From contig CM033732.1 in the NCBI GenBank assembly GCA_019671005.1, forward strand, positions 8,030,886 through 8,094,885: DNA of 64,000 nt, given 5' to 3'. Of the stretch, positions 32,421-44,231 are shown in pieces (within the stretch, counting starts at the first letter, position 1; the number at the start of each line of letters is the position of its first letter). Made by a program: the position numbers and the translations under genes. The notes under the pieces were generated by a model. It was not told the DNA's origin. It was given only the letters and a program-made list of their open reading frames with translations, and ran no database searches. Source of the stretch: Hibiscus mutabilis (taxonomy: Eukaryota > Streptophyta > Magnoliopsida > Malvales > Malvaceae).

Positions 32421-33275
32421 TTTGAGTTAAATAAAGATTTTTGGACTAAATTGAACAAAAATATCATCAAATATAAAATATTGGACTAAATTAAAAAATT
32501 AAAATGAAACCGAGGTTAGTTTCGAGTTAAATAAAGATTTTTGGACTAAATTGAACAAAAACATAATTACATTTAAAATATTTGACTAAATTATCAAAAT
32601 TAGAAAGAAATCAGGGTTAATTTCGGGTTAAATAATGATTTTTAGGACTAAATTGAACAAAAATATGATTATATTTAAAATATTGGACTAAATTATAAAA
32701 TTATAAAGAAATTGAGGTTAATTTCGGGTTAAATAAAGATTTTTTTGACTGAATTGAACAAAAATATAACTATATTTAAAATATTGGACTAAATTATAAA
32801 AATTAAAAAGAAATTGGGGTTAACTTCATGTTAAATAATGATTTTTAGGACTAAATTAAACAAAAATATGATTATATTTAAAACATTGGACTAAATTATA
32901 AAAATTACAAAGAAATAGAGGTCAATTTTGGGTTAAATATAGATTTTTAGGAATAAATTGAATAAAAATATAGTTATATTTAAAATATTAGACTAAAAAT
33001 ATAAAAATTATAAAGTAGTATGGATCAATTGTGGGTTAAATAAAGTTTTTTAGGACAAATCTGAATAAAAATATCAACATATTAAAAATATTGGATTAAT
33101 TTATAAAAAATATAAAGTAGCAAGGGTTAAATAAAGATTTTGAGGACTAGATTGAACAAAAACATCAGCATATTAAAAACAATTGATTAGTTTATAAAAA
33201 ATAAAAAGAAATTTGAGTCAATTCAGGTTAAATAAAGATTTTTAGGATTAAATTGAACAAAAACAAAAATTTTAC
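32421..33275. repeat. ~100 bp satellite-like tandem array, ~9 copies
   Basis: Units start with GGGTTAAATAAAGATTTTT near 32423, 32523, 32626, 32727, 32829, 32928, 33036, 33124 and 33228. Each contains GGACTAAATTGAACAAAAA, ATTTAAAATATTGGACTAAAT and AAAAATTAAAAAGAAAT. Period is about 100 bp with moderate divergence. The left edge is fused to the chromovirus gag frame, whose first ~18 codons (32415-32470) are read from the array. Confidence 0.85.
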
Positions 33276-33845
33276 AGACTTAGCGTGCAATTTACCTCTT
33301 TAAAATAAGTTAGCCGATTTTTTGTTTATTACCGACACGTGACACGTTTTGATTGACTAAAAATTTTTAAATGGCGTTAGACAGAGGCCAAACGGGATAA
33401 CAATTTTTAATTTAGAAGCTATAATGTTTCAAAAAATACTTTAAGGGGGAATTCGGTATTTTATGTATATTTCAGGGCCACTAAGCTTTTTCTTTCTTTC
33501 ACTTTTTCAAAGTGAAAGGAAATAAGGGGAAAAGAAATAATTTCTTTCTTTTTTTTTTACTTAGCTTTCCTTCATTTTAATTCAATCCAAAGATATTAAT
33601 TTATTATGACTATTATTCGATAACCTAGCGCTGGAGAAAATTTTCATAAATAGGATCAAGAAATTGTTGTTTATTTGTTTTTTTTAAACCAATTAAAGCA
33701 TGCGACTCTCTCTTTATCTTTACTATAACTACATAATTAAAAAAATTGGGTTAACTAAATGAATGACCACATAATTAAGGGAGAGGTTTCATTTGAGCCA
33801 CAGCACATTCAATTTTGTCAATAAATCCACAATTATCATGTATTG
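33276..33845. other. Intergenic sequence
   Basis: No gene recognised; T-rich and A-rich runs around 33480-33570. Confidence 0.5.
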
Positions 33846-33854
33846 TTAAAACAA

Positions 33855-34461
33855 GGCTAAAGGGGTTATTTTGCCCCCGAGTTCGACCCAAATTAGCAAT
33901 GTTGTCACTCGCGTGAAAACGCGTTCAATTAGGTCTTTCAGTTCGTATATTGCAACAAATTAGCCCATTGACTAACGTTGACCGACAAAATCGTTAATCT
34001 GGTTGTTACTTTTTAACCGTTAGCCGTCTGCGCCACATGGCATGCCATGTTAGCGTTGAAAAGTTAAAATGCTGATGTGGCTTAGGTGTTGATGTGACAA
34101 ATAAATAAAAAATTAAAAAATTATTTTTTATCTTATTTTTCATATTAATTTTTTAGTTAATTTTTCATATGAAAAATAAGATGAAAAAAATATTTTTTAA
34201 TTTTTTTTATTTATTTGCCACGTCAGTACTTAAGCCACGTCAGCATTTTGACTTATCAACGCTGACATGGCATGCCATGTGGCGCAGACGGATGACGCGT
34301 TAAAAAGTAACGGTCAGATTAACTGTTTCGTCGATCAACGTTAGTCAAAGAGTTAATTTGTTGCAATATGCGAACTGAAGGACCTAATTAAAAGCGTTTT
34401 CGTGCGAGGGACAACATTGCTAATTTGAGTCGAACTCGTGGGCAAATTAACCACTTTAGCC
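33855..34461. mobile_element. 607 bp palindromic fold-back element, perfect 9 bp TSD
   Basis: The ends GGCTAAAGGGGTTATTTTGC and, in reverse, GGCTAAAGTGGTTAATTTGC start arms of about 290 bp that pair almost to the centre near 34150. Flanked exactly by TTAAAACAA at 33846-33854 and 34462-34470. Shared inner words include GACATGGCATGCCATG and GTAACGGTCAGATTAAC-like blocks. No coding potential. Mutator-type by its TSD length. Confidence 0.9.
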
Positions 34462-34627
34462 TTAAAACAAGGCGATATGACACTTACCATAAATGTGTAT
34501 AATTACACGTTTGATATCTATTACTTGTACATTCCATTAATTTCGTTTTAATTTAATAAATTAATAATTTAATTGGTGGTGACACATAATTTTTTGATTG
34601 GAGGAATTTAATATTTTAATATATTTA

Positions 34628-36098
34628 GAGATAATGGCACAAATACCCCTATACTTTGTCATTTTTGTCAATGTGATGCCTATACTTTGTAAACGTTCTA
34701 TGTGCCCCTTGTAGTTTGCTTTCGTTTTTTAAAATACCCTTCGAAGATAACGATATTAAATGATGGCATGACATGAACACGTGGACAAATCTAATAGTGC
34801 CACGTGGCACTTTGACTGAAAAAAAAAGAAAAGGACTTTAAAACAATTAACTAGAAAGTTCACGGGCTTCTTAATAATAACCCCTTTTTTATATATTTTT
34901 ACAAATGTCAAGTTAAACATTTTCTTTTTATTCAACACTTTAGTAAATAAAAAAACTACTACTCTTCTTCTCCACCTCCACTGCTGCTGTTGTCCCCGTC
35001 GATTACTCCCTTCGTTAGATCACCAATCGCCATCAGATTAAAACCAAACTCTTCCTTCTCATGAACAACGTTATTTTTCCTTCATTAATCAACAAATTAA
35101 TTTCCTCCTTTAATTTCATTTCAATTCTGCAATATCGACTAATTCTCCTTTTCCACTTCCAATCCCTAATTTATTGTTCAAAAACCTACCTTCTTTCCCA
35201 ATTCTTTCATTTTCATGACACTGCAAAAGGTAGATAGAGAGATAAACTCGAGACAGGAGCTTCCTCCTTCATGAATAAGCGCATTCCAGAGTTGATTTTG
35301 AGGAAAAATTGAGAACGTGTTAAAAAATCCCTGGAAAGTGTTTTCCCACCTCTTCTTTCTCCTCCATTTTCTTTTTATTTTTGGATTGTGGTTCGCAGCA
35401 GTGCTTGCCACGCGCCGCCCTTTTTTTATCCTTTTCTGTACATAATTTATTTGTTCTAACGTGCGTTCTTTACTGAGGGTGAATTAAGTAACACTGATTC
35501 TAATGAAAGGAAAAACAGATGAGTCCTCAATAGTTGTAAATAATGGGTCCTAATATCCTAGCACATTTATGTAATTTTGGTGTGTAGAAATAGAGATTTC
35601 ATGTATTTTTTAAAATAATTTAATTTTTATCGATGATTTTAAATGGCTTAAAATCTTTGTTTTATTTTTATAATTTCTTTTGATATATAAAGAAATAGAC
35701 GAAAGATTTGAATGAAGAACAGTAGGAAAGAAAATTTTGTTTTTACAAAACGAGAAAAGAAAAAAATAATTAATAATGATGTTTTAATTTTTTTCTTAAA
35801 AAAGTTAAAATTGTTGTCATGTCCTTCATTTTCTATCATGTTTTTTTGTCATAAAAAATAAAATGGTCAAATTATTTTAAAGTTTTTTGTCTTTTAGTAT
35901 ATTTTTTTTGAAAAAAAGTACCGCGAGACAATATATGAGTGTGATACATGTCCTGTCATATCATCACTTAACGTCGTTAATCTCAGGAGACACAATAAAA
36001 CACGTAAGTAAAATACAAGGAGCACATTGAACGTTTACACAGTATATGCATCACATTGACAAAAACAACAAAGTACAAAGGGTATTTGTATCATTCTC
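34628..36098. mobile_element. 1.47 kb non-autonomous MULE, possible Pack-MULE
   Basis: The inverted ends extend about 170 bp: GAGATAATGGCACAAATACC on the left, GAGAATGATACAAATACCC on the right in reverse, then CAATGTGATGC and GTAAACGTTC on both sides. Flanked exactly by ATATATTTA at 34619-34627 and 36099-36107. The inner 34950-35420 segment is clearly less AT-rich and looks like transcribed plant gene sequence read on the minus strand. No transposase. Confidence 0.88.
35178..35411 (-). pseudogene. Open frame in the MULE interior, possible captured gene fragment
   Basis: A 77-codon minus-strand frame beginning MASTAANHNPKIKRKWRRKK. It lies in the less AT-rich core, with a CT-rich stretch beyond its end. 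The family is not recognised. A basic N-terminus and no stop for 77 codons are the only signs of a former exon. A chance frame is possible. Confidence 0.3.
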
Positions 36099-36167
36099 AT
36101 ATATTTATGAGATAAATGTTTTAAAGGTGTTGTTTAATTGTATTAAAACCTATTATACTATGAGTAA

Positions 36168-36537
36168 TTATTCTATACACAAACACTTGTAAAAACTTTA
36201 TTTACACAAGCACCTTAGTTTTAGGGTTTAGGACTCCATTTAGGATTTAAGATTTAGGGGTTTAAGTGTAATAGCTTTTAATTTATGGGTTGTTGATAAA
36301 ATTTTAGGTTTACAATTAAAATTTATGGTTTATAGGTTAAAACCTAAATCTTTATTACCCTAAAACCTATACTCTAACCCTAAATTCTAACTCTAATTCT
36401 TAAATTCTAACCATAAACCCTAAATTCTAAAACCCTACACTAAAACCCCTAAACTCCAAACTCTAAACCTAATCCCTAAACCCTAAAATCAAAGCATTTA
36501 TAGAAACAAAAATTTACACCGTCTGTGTATAGAATAA
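36168..36537. mobile_element. Fold-back MITE with telomere-like arms, copy 2
   Basis: The ends TTATTCTATACACAAAC and, in reverse, TTATTCTATACACAGAC are inverted repeats. The flanks are TAA on each side (36165-36167 and 36538-36540). The arms consist of degenerate TTTAGGG on the left and CCCTAAA on the right. The TAA target and size fit PIF/Harbinger-type MITEs. Confidence 0.72.
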
Positions 36538-36540
36538 TAA

Positions 36541-37004
36541 TCGTTATTATCTTATTTATTAAACGTCATTTCCTTATTATTTTATCATATAGTTAAATAC
36601 AAGTGATACACACACACACACACTAGGTGTCTCATCTTAGCCATTCTAAATTATAAGATCATAGTCCAGATTTCGAGTCTCTTTTTTCCCATCCTCCTAA
36701 ATCAACTTGCCGAAAAAATCACAAGCACAACAAGAATATACGAATATGATGCGAATCAATATAACACGAATTACTCTAATTTTAATACTGGGGATAGCCT
36801 AATGTAAACATTGCTGCTACAGTCATTTTCTTTTACTTTCATACAAAATTTACCTAATTTACCACAAAAAGAAAAGAATTGATGATGCATACAAACTTCT
36901 GTCATCTCACGACCAAAAGAAATATGCTTGAAAACATGTCTACAATGAAAACAGACCAATGTAATACAGACATGAAGTTCCAGCCCGTACGGAGGGAGCT
37001 TGAT
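36541..37004. other. Downstream flank and 3' UTR of the LPAT2 gene
   Basis: Holds an (AC)n run at 36609-36624 and a possible SINE-like block at 36630-36725. From about 36960 it is the likely 3' UTR of the acyltransferase, which is transcribed leftward. Confidence 0.5.
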
Positions 37005-40000
37005 CTACTGCTGTTTCTCCTGTCTTGCTGCTGAACTCTCCCCTTCCTTCTTGAGCTTTCCTGCTGCAGCCTTGGCACTAGTTGAACGCTCTGACTGAGA
37101 GAAGCGAATCATGATTTGCATGAGAACGGTAACAATGGCCAAGCCGAATGCTGACAATGCAATGCCCTTCCATGAGGATAAAAGCGAAGACAGTAGGAGA
37201 AACCTGAGAGCCCCAAAAGACACAAGACATACCCAAGAGGAAATAACCTGACCAAGTCATGCATGTTAGTTCCAGAAACAACTCTTATAACACTGAAAAA
37301 GCTAGACAATGCCGAATTAACTGAAGAAAATCAATATGAAGATTTCTCAAAATGAAACAGAAAGAACCTCACCAAAAGAGACTTAATTGGCCAACCAATA
37401 TCCTGCAATTGCTGGTCACTGAAAGTATCATCAGTAATGTGCTTGTCCAACAACTTGTCCTATATGAAAAAAAAGAAGCAATAAGTAGGAAATTGATGCA
37501 TGAACCATCGCAAGCACAAGAACAAATATGATGTTAGACAGAAAAAAAAAACACGACAATTCACAAGCTTGTCAAGGTTAGAGTAATTCATCTTTTCATT
37601 TTCGACTGTCTAGAACAGTGTCTTCCTACAACACTAGATGAATAATACTACCTTCTCCACAAACAGATCTTTACACCATTGTGCAACAGCCTCATCTGTT
37701 TCAGGCAGTTCCTTCATGAGGTGTCGTTTTATGTGTACGTGCACCTGCAGATAAGAGAGAACATATCTTAACAGATGAAGACAGCCAATACAAAGATAAA
37801 TGATACTGGTAGGTTTAGTCATTGTAGCTTCAGAATGACATGTTTCCACCATAGGAAAAGAAATGGCAAAAGCAAATACTATTTCAGCATGACCTATGAC
37901 TATTCTTAGTGAGTTGCTTCCATACTTCAATCTAGTCACTCAACCAATTCCATGTTGCCACAACCACAAGTAGTTAACTGATTCCTAACATGCTCATGGC
38001 CTACAAACTTGTTGGCCTTCATTCCTGGGATTCTAAAAGATCAGATACGAAGCATGCCCTTCATGCCATTTTGTCATCAGAATTTAGAAGTGAAGTCCTT
38101 GAGGAGATGTGCATCAAATTCTCCCGAGGACATATCAGTAGCAAACAAGGCAAAAGCAATGTAAATACAAAATCCATGCTTAATTATGCAAAGATATTTA
38201 TTTGACTTGTTTTACTGTTAGGATGAACTCTGACTTACCACAGAAGATTGCCCCTTGAAAAGTCTAAGCATTGTAGGAGAAGGTGAGCTTTTTGGAATAG
38301 CCACTGTCACATCATAAATGGCTGGGACAAATGAACGCATGTGACTTACAGCTGAAACAAAACCCTGAAGCAACACAAGAAATATTGATATTTCAGGCAT
38401 ATGTTTTTCATAGGGAACCATGATTAGTAAGGGCCTATAAGATGTGTAGCTATTAACAAAATAAAGACCTTCATTATTACAAACAAGTAAAACTACAGAC
38501 AACGTGATTAATTCTGAACTACGACCGGGAACAAATGTGATGGTGCACTGATGTATCATGGCTGAGGCTGGCTAAGTATTGAACATGTGCAAAAGAAGCA
38601 GACTGGCAAGGCCAGAAACTTAGTGTCTGGCATGAATTTACAACAAAATCTACCTATAATGCTTTAAGGTAACATTGAAATATGATGAAACTTACACTGA
38701 AAGAGTGCTAAACGAACACATACATTAAAAATATGAAAATAACAGATAATTTAAGAAAATGCTATAAGGTAGTGTTGGAATATTATGAATCTTGCACCAA
38801 CAGTCCCCCCACCCCCCACATGATACACATATATATATGGTACCTAGATAAAGACAATAAGGAATTCAAGAAAACCAGGGCAGCAGCAATCCAACCTTTG
38901 TACGAGGAATCAAAACGTTTCTAGGTATAGGTAATCCTTGTGATGTCGCATATTCTTGAGCTGCTACAAGCTTTGCTTGCGTAAAGCGAGTTCCTTCTAC
39001 AAAAAGTGCCAGCCAAAACGGATGTGGAAAGTCCCTTAATCGTTGAAGGCCTGCCTGCAAATATAATTCCACAAGATTTTGACAAGATAAATAAGGTAGT
39101 TTGAAATCAAGCATGCACAAGCACAAAGCACAGAAATATTTATGGTCGTTATATCTGTATACTGTATAGAGGCATATGTAACCAGCTATGTAGCTCGGAC
39201 TCTTCATTTTTCATGAAATACTCATGTCTCACACATGGATATGGGGATATGACCTCCAAGATTCCTCCAAATATATGGGAAAAATTAAAAAAAAATCTAA
39301 CCATACCCATGTCGGATACATACCCGTGTCCGACACTTGCACCTAAGTCCAAGTAACATTGGTAACCAGTGATATTAAGGTGTGCGCCTAAGCGCTCAGG
39401 CACAGCCAAAAGGATCAAAAGCGCCTCAAAAGCTCTCAGGCAAGGCTCTTTCAAAGAGGCAGCGCTTTTCTTGCACTTTAATGTGCTGCACCTTATTCTA
39501 GGCACAGAAAAAGCAAGCTTCAGCGTTAGGACTTTCAGTTTCCATTTTTTATTTTGGAAGTCAAAATACCATAAATGTTGCCTATATTTTATTAACTAGT
39601 CCCACCAACTTTATTGGGTTAAGAATTCAAAACAAGTTTAAAACATTGTGATGTAACAACCTTCAATCTCTCTTAATCTCTTTCGATCTTAATGCTCCGT
39701 CCACATCCACTTTTTTCCTATCTTCAATCTACTCTACTATTTTTCTTCTTCTTTTCTCCTTTTATATGTTTGATTTTACAGTATACTTTGCTGTTTAAAT
39801 TTGAGGGGACATTGCTCTGTTTTAGTGATAAAAACCAGAGCAATGTCTGTTTTGTCACTGTTTTTGGGCTTGTAGTTTGCACTGTAATTTATTTTTTCAT
39901 TATTTTTGTAATCTGTATTTAAAACAAACATTTTACCTTACTAATTATTATTAATTAATTATTCACATGGATTACATAAATTTTTTTATATGAATTATAT

Positions 40001-42965
40001 ATTATATACATGTGCTGTATTTTAGTTGGGAGAGCACTTTTTTCAGGCCTTGTGCCTCAGGCTATATGGGGGTCTTAGCGCCTCTAGTGCTCCTAGCACC
40101 CTTGACAACACTATATGTAACTCTTAATAAACATGCATCTACAAAAGTAAAAGCAAACTTCTACCTTTAATGTGTTTTCATCCTTTGCCCAGCTTCGTTC
40201 CAAAAACAAATACTCAGAAAACCACATTGACCAACCGATGACCTGCACAATCAGACATGATCTTATTCTTCATAACTATGAACAACTAAATCAAACTTGC
40301 TTCTTTATAAAGAAAATTTAAAAATAAAATGTTGCATTCAATAGCATGTAGTAAGACCAAAATACAGTGAGATTCACAGATGGCGAATAAAGCAAAAGAA
40401 AATCTTGACTTAAATCACTTCACTGCATGACCTATCTTCAAAAGACCAGCACTAATTGTCACTATAGAGAACAAAACTAACTGTAGCAAACTCATTAGCA
40501 TTTGCCTCATTATTTTGCTTTAGGTAAAAAGAAAACAAGACCAAAATGTTAACAATCAGAAATTGAGCACGTCAAACAAAAGTAGATAAGAAAAAGATAA
40601 AGAATAAAAATCTACTTCAACAGGAAACTTGTTTCTCCATCACCCAGATAAATTTCATGAATTTATATGACCATAGTCATGAGAAATACTAAGATCATCC
40701 CTGCATACTCCGGACAAACTCGCTTAACACGTGATAAGCAAACCAAACTTTGAACTATGACTAAGAATACTAGATTTCCAAGTGAACAATCCTATTCCAG
40801 TTTTAAAAGCAGAAGCTAATATTACATAGAATAAAATTGAGGAACATTGACCAGAATGTCACACTAGTCATCTTAATATTCTTTCTTATCTCATTAACTA
40901 CCTACTTCAATAATTACGCCTCACACTTTACACACATTAACATGTGTGCTCAAGCACAGACATCTGTGTATGAAAATACATGCACATGACATTGTCATTA
41001 GCTATTACCATTTAAAATTGAAGACAGACTATGAATATCATATGAAACTAAAAGAATTGGCAATAAACACAATCTCGTGATAGAAAGTTGAAACTTCGAA
41101 CGTATAACGCCAACACATACCGGAAGGAATTTTGATGATTTCTTCATCACAGCTAATGTACTGCCAAGACAATCTGATCGCTGTCAAAAGCAAATGTAAT
41201 CGTATCTTAGCCGCAGAAAGCATTTTAAGAGAGAAATGAAGTAAAGTGCCAACTAGAAAATTTCCAAGCAATTCCAAGTTTCAGAATGCACATTTCAACG
41301 GTATGTAAAAAATTCTGAGTTGGAATACATTAATTACAGACCTGAGCCAAAACCCATCCAACTAACCAATCAATATCACTTCTGTGATTGGATAAGACAA
41401 GGGCATGTTCCTTACCTGAAAAAATCTATCATATCAGATGACAAGTAAACGATTCAAAAGATTTAGGATAGAACAATAGCCATTATCCAAGTAACTCTAC
41501 GACCAAGACCTAAGTTTCTTAGTAGAGGAGATTGACGTTACCCATTAAACTGAAGCTTTCATGATCTGCAAAAACTTTAATCTGCAAATAAAATGTATCA
41601 AATATCTAAAGTAATTTCCAGGAGACCGATAAAAAAAATGGCATCCATGGAACCAATTCTTTTTCTGCATTAAAAAAGGTTGGCTCAATAACAGTCAATA
41701 GTTAAAAACTTATTTATACAACTCCTATCAGCCCTTAGAGAAGATAGGAAACTTCACAACAATTTCAACTCATTATTTGCAATTGACAATGCACCAATCT
41801 TTATGCCTCTAGACACCAAAAATATAAGTTGGGCAAACAGACTTCACCTAAATATAGCTTACCCGGCAAAGCTTGCCACACTCAGAAATCAGAAGAATCT
41901 TTAACTGGATTCTGCATCTTGCTACTTAGCATGCAAAGATTATTTTGGAGACCTACTTTTTGCAAGTCTAGATGGAAATGGAAATATAAAACAATTTAAG
42001 CATTCGGCAATAATAAAACGCAGTCCCGGATTTCATGATTAAAACAATACAATGCCCGAAAGGACTTCAGAATTAAACTACACTATCTTCAAATATGCCC
42101 AAAAGGGCTAATATATCAACCAGGATTTCAGAATTAAACAATGAAATAGAGGAGCTCGTTAACACCTTAACTCCCGCCCACCAATCAACAAGCCATATGA
42201 GTTCTAGCCACAACAACTCTGCCACCACACGGTTGATCTTTCTATACGTCTTCTTGGACAGTGGCCGGATGAGAACAAAGCATACTGCCTAAAAAAGGCA
42301 TCATATTGTATAAGATTGAAAAGGGTCATTGAACAAGAGCCCGAAAAACAAATTTACACATCAGCCAATGAAACAACAAACAGAACCAACTTATCTATCC
42401 TAATAAATTCTCATTGCTACAAATACACAGGCAACAAAAATGGACTTTTTAAAATCCTATTTTTAGCATCAAGTTGGTATCATGAAAAAGGGTAAGAAAA
42501 AGGCAATAAAAGCAGAAGCTTGTAAAAGCTGAAATCAAATATCCCAACGTAATTTTCTTCTTCTTTTCCTAAAATTTATTAGCTCAGAAGTAAAGTAGAT
42601 TCCAAAACCCAGATTTACACATACAAGCACATTAATAATTCAGCTCAAAAGTAAAACCCATTTACCGGCATTTTCCTTTTAATCCAACCACAACACATTT
42701 GAAAACAAAAATGAAAAAAAAAACGCAGAAAGCAACAATCAACAAAGAAAAAAAAAACAGAGAGCGAAAATCACCAAAGAAAAGGGGAAAAGGGTGCCCT
42801 TAATCAAATCAAAAGATGACGCAAATCCCTTAAGAAGTAAAACAAAAAGAAAATAATCTATAAAAAATTAAAAGAAAATAATACCTGGATGAGATTGACA
42901 ACGAGGCCGGAGATGAAGAAGAGAAGGCCCAATGGAACGATGACAGTTGCTGCTACAATCGCCAT
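37005..42965 (-). CDS. LPAT2: 1-acyl-sn-glycerol-3-phosphate acyltransferase, ER LPAT2/3 type
   Basis: Transfers an acyl group from acyl-CoA to lysophosphatidic acid, giving phosphatidic acid for membrane and storage lipids in the ER. Eleven exons on the minus strand join in frame to 387 codons plus stop: 42885-42965, 42166-42288, 41542-41581, 41342-41415, 41121-41180, 40165-40242, 38896-39054, 38239-38364, 37652-37744, 37373-37459 and 37005-37247. All introns are GT..AG. Exon 1 encodes a hydrophobic N-terminus (VPLGLLFFISGLVVNLIQ). Exon 4 has the catalytic H(X)4D box NHRSDIDW. Exon 7 has FVEGTRF and the substrate-binding block IPRTK. Exon 11 has two C-terminal membrane segments and a Lys/Glu-rich tail. 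Arabidopsis LPAT2 has about 389 residues, so this is full length. No lesion seen. LPAT3 is the alternative name. Confidence 0.93.
39367..40113. mobile_element. hAT-like MITE in intron 6 of the LPAT2 gene
   Basis: Begins CAGTGATATTAAGGTG and ends, in reverse, TAGTGTTGTCAAGGGTG. The subterminal parts carry GCGCCTAAGCGC and CTAGAGGCGCTAAG-like words. Flanks TTGGTAAC (39359-39366) and TATGTAAC (40114-40121) fit an 8 bp duplication with two mismatches. It lies between exons 7 and 6 and leaves both splice sites untouched. Confidence 0.65.
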
Positions 42966-43263
42966 GGACCACAACTACTCCAGCTCTTGAGAATTCGTAG
43001 CAAAAGGGTGGGTTTGAACTGTGAAGTGAGATTTTAGATTGATTGGTTTATAAATGAGTATATAAAGTATACTGATTTTTTCGTACGGGTATTAAAAATA
43101 TTTTTTTTGGTCAAAATAAATATTTAATTTTTTTAAATAAGTATAAAATATTTTTAAAAAATATCAGAAATAAAATCCCTGAAGGTGTATAAAGCTTTAC
43201 TTCCCCGAAAAGTCCTTAACTTTAATTTTCTTTTTATTGTTAGGCTGTTGTTTGTTTCGACGG
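42966..43263 (-). promoter_or_regulatory. Promoter and 5' UTR of the LPAT2 gene
   Basis: On the minus strand, TATAAACC at about 43045-43053 and TTTATATA at about 43059-43067 are TATA candidates 80-100 bases before the ATG, followed by a C/A-rich leader. Only 300 bp separate the ATG from the LTR retroelement at 43264, so the promoter abuts transposon sequence. Confidence 0.5.
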
Positions 43264-44187
43264 TGTAGTGACCTTTTCGTCCGGGCTTATTCGAAATTTG
43301 CTTTTTATATGGAGCTTCGTGTTTTAATTAAAACAAATGGTAAAAAATAGAGTCGCCACCGGTCATTTGGATAAGGTAGACCGGACATTGAAAAGTCAAC
43401 CAGAAATGGGTTCAGGAGTTGGTTATGAGTGAGGAAGAATTAGCACCCCACTAAACCCAAAATTAGTACCTAAAGGTTCGCATTATTTTTATTAAAAAAA
43501 ATAAAAATTTGATTTAATTTAATAATTAAATTCCCAAAATGCATGCACAACAGTTTAAATTTGCCTTGGTATTCACGACGATCAAAGGAGATGACACCCG
43601 GATGGCCGGGATGACACTCCCAACAGAAATATCTGAACAATAAGGCCTAATACTATATGCAACAATTATTATGTAAAAGAAAAAAAAGAAAAATAATAAT
43701 AATAAAATAATATATATAATAATAAATAAAAAGATAAAAAAATACAAATATTAGATAATTAAATATATCGAAAAATTACAAAACTTGCATCGATATCCAC
43801 GATATTCAAAGGAGATGACACCCGGATGGTCGGGATGACATTCCCAATAGAAATACCGAAACAAGTAGGGCCAAAAATACTATGTACGATATTATATATA
43901 AAATAAGAAAAAAATATAAAGTTGATATAATGAATAATATAAGTATGAGGTAATAAAATAAAAATACTATGTATTATATACATATTAAAATATGTGTAAT
44001 AATATACTAAATATATCATACATACATATAAATATAATATTTTATAAATAATATTAAAATATATATACATAATACTATATTATATATATATATACGCATA
44101 AATATACTATGACCATATATTATATAAGTATACTATTCATACATATTACATAAATATACTTATATATATATTATAAAAACATGTTCC

Positions 44188-44231
<44 letters not shown>

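Noticed and set aside
32036..32470. Complete gag N-terminus for the chromovirus
   Set aside because: The first ~18 codons come from the adjacent ~100 bp repeat array, so the start at 32470 is artificial.
38733..38924. Open frames inside LPAT2 introns
   Set aside because: They read across splice sites or are antisense to exons; the spliced 387-residue product explains the region.
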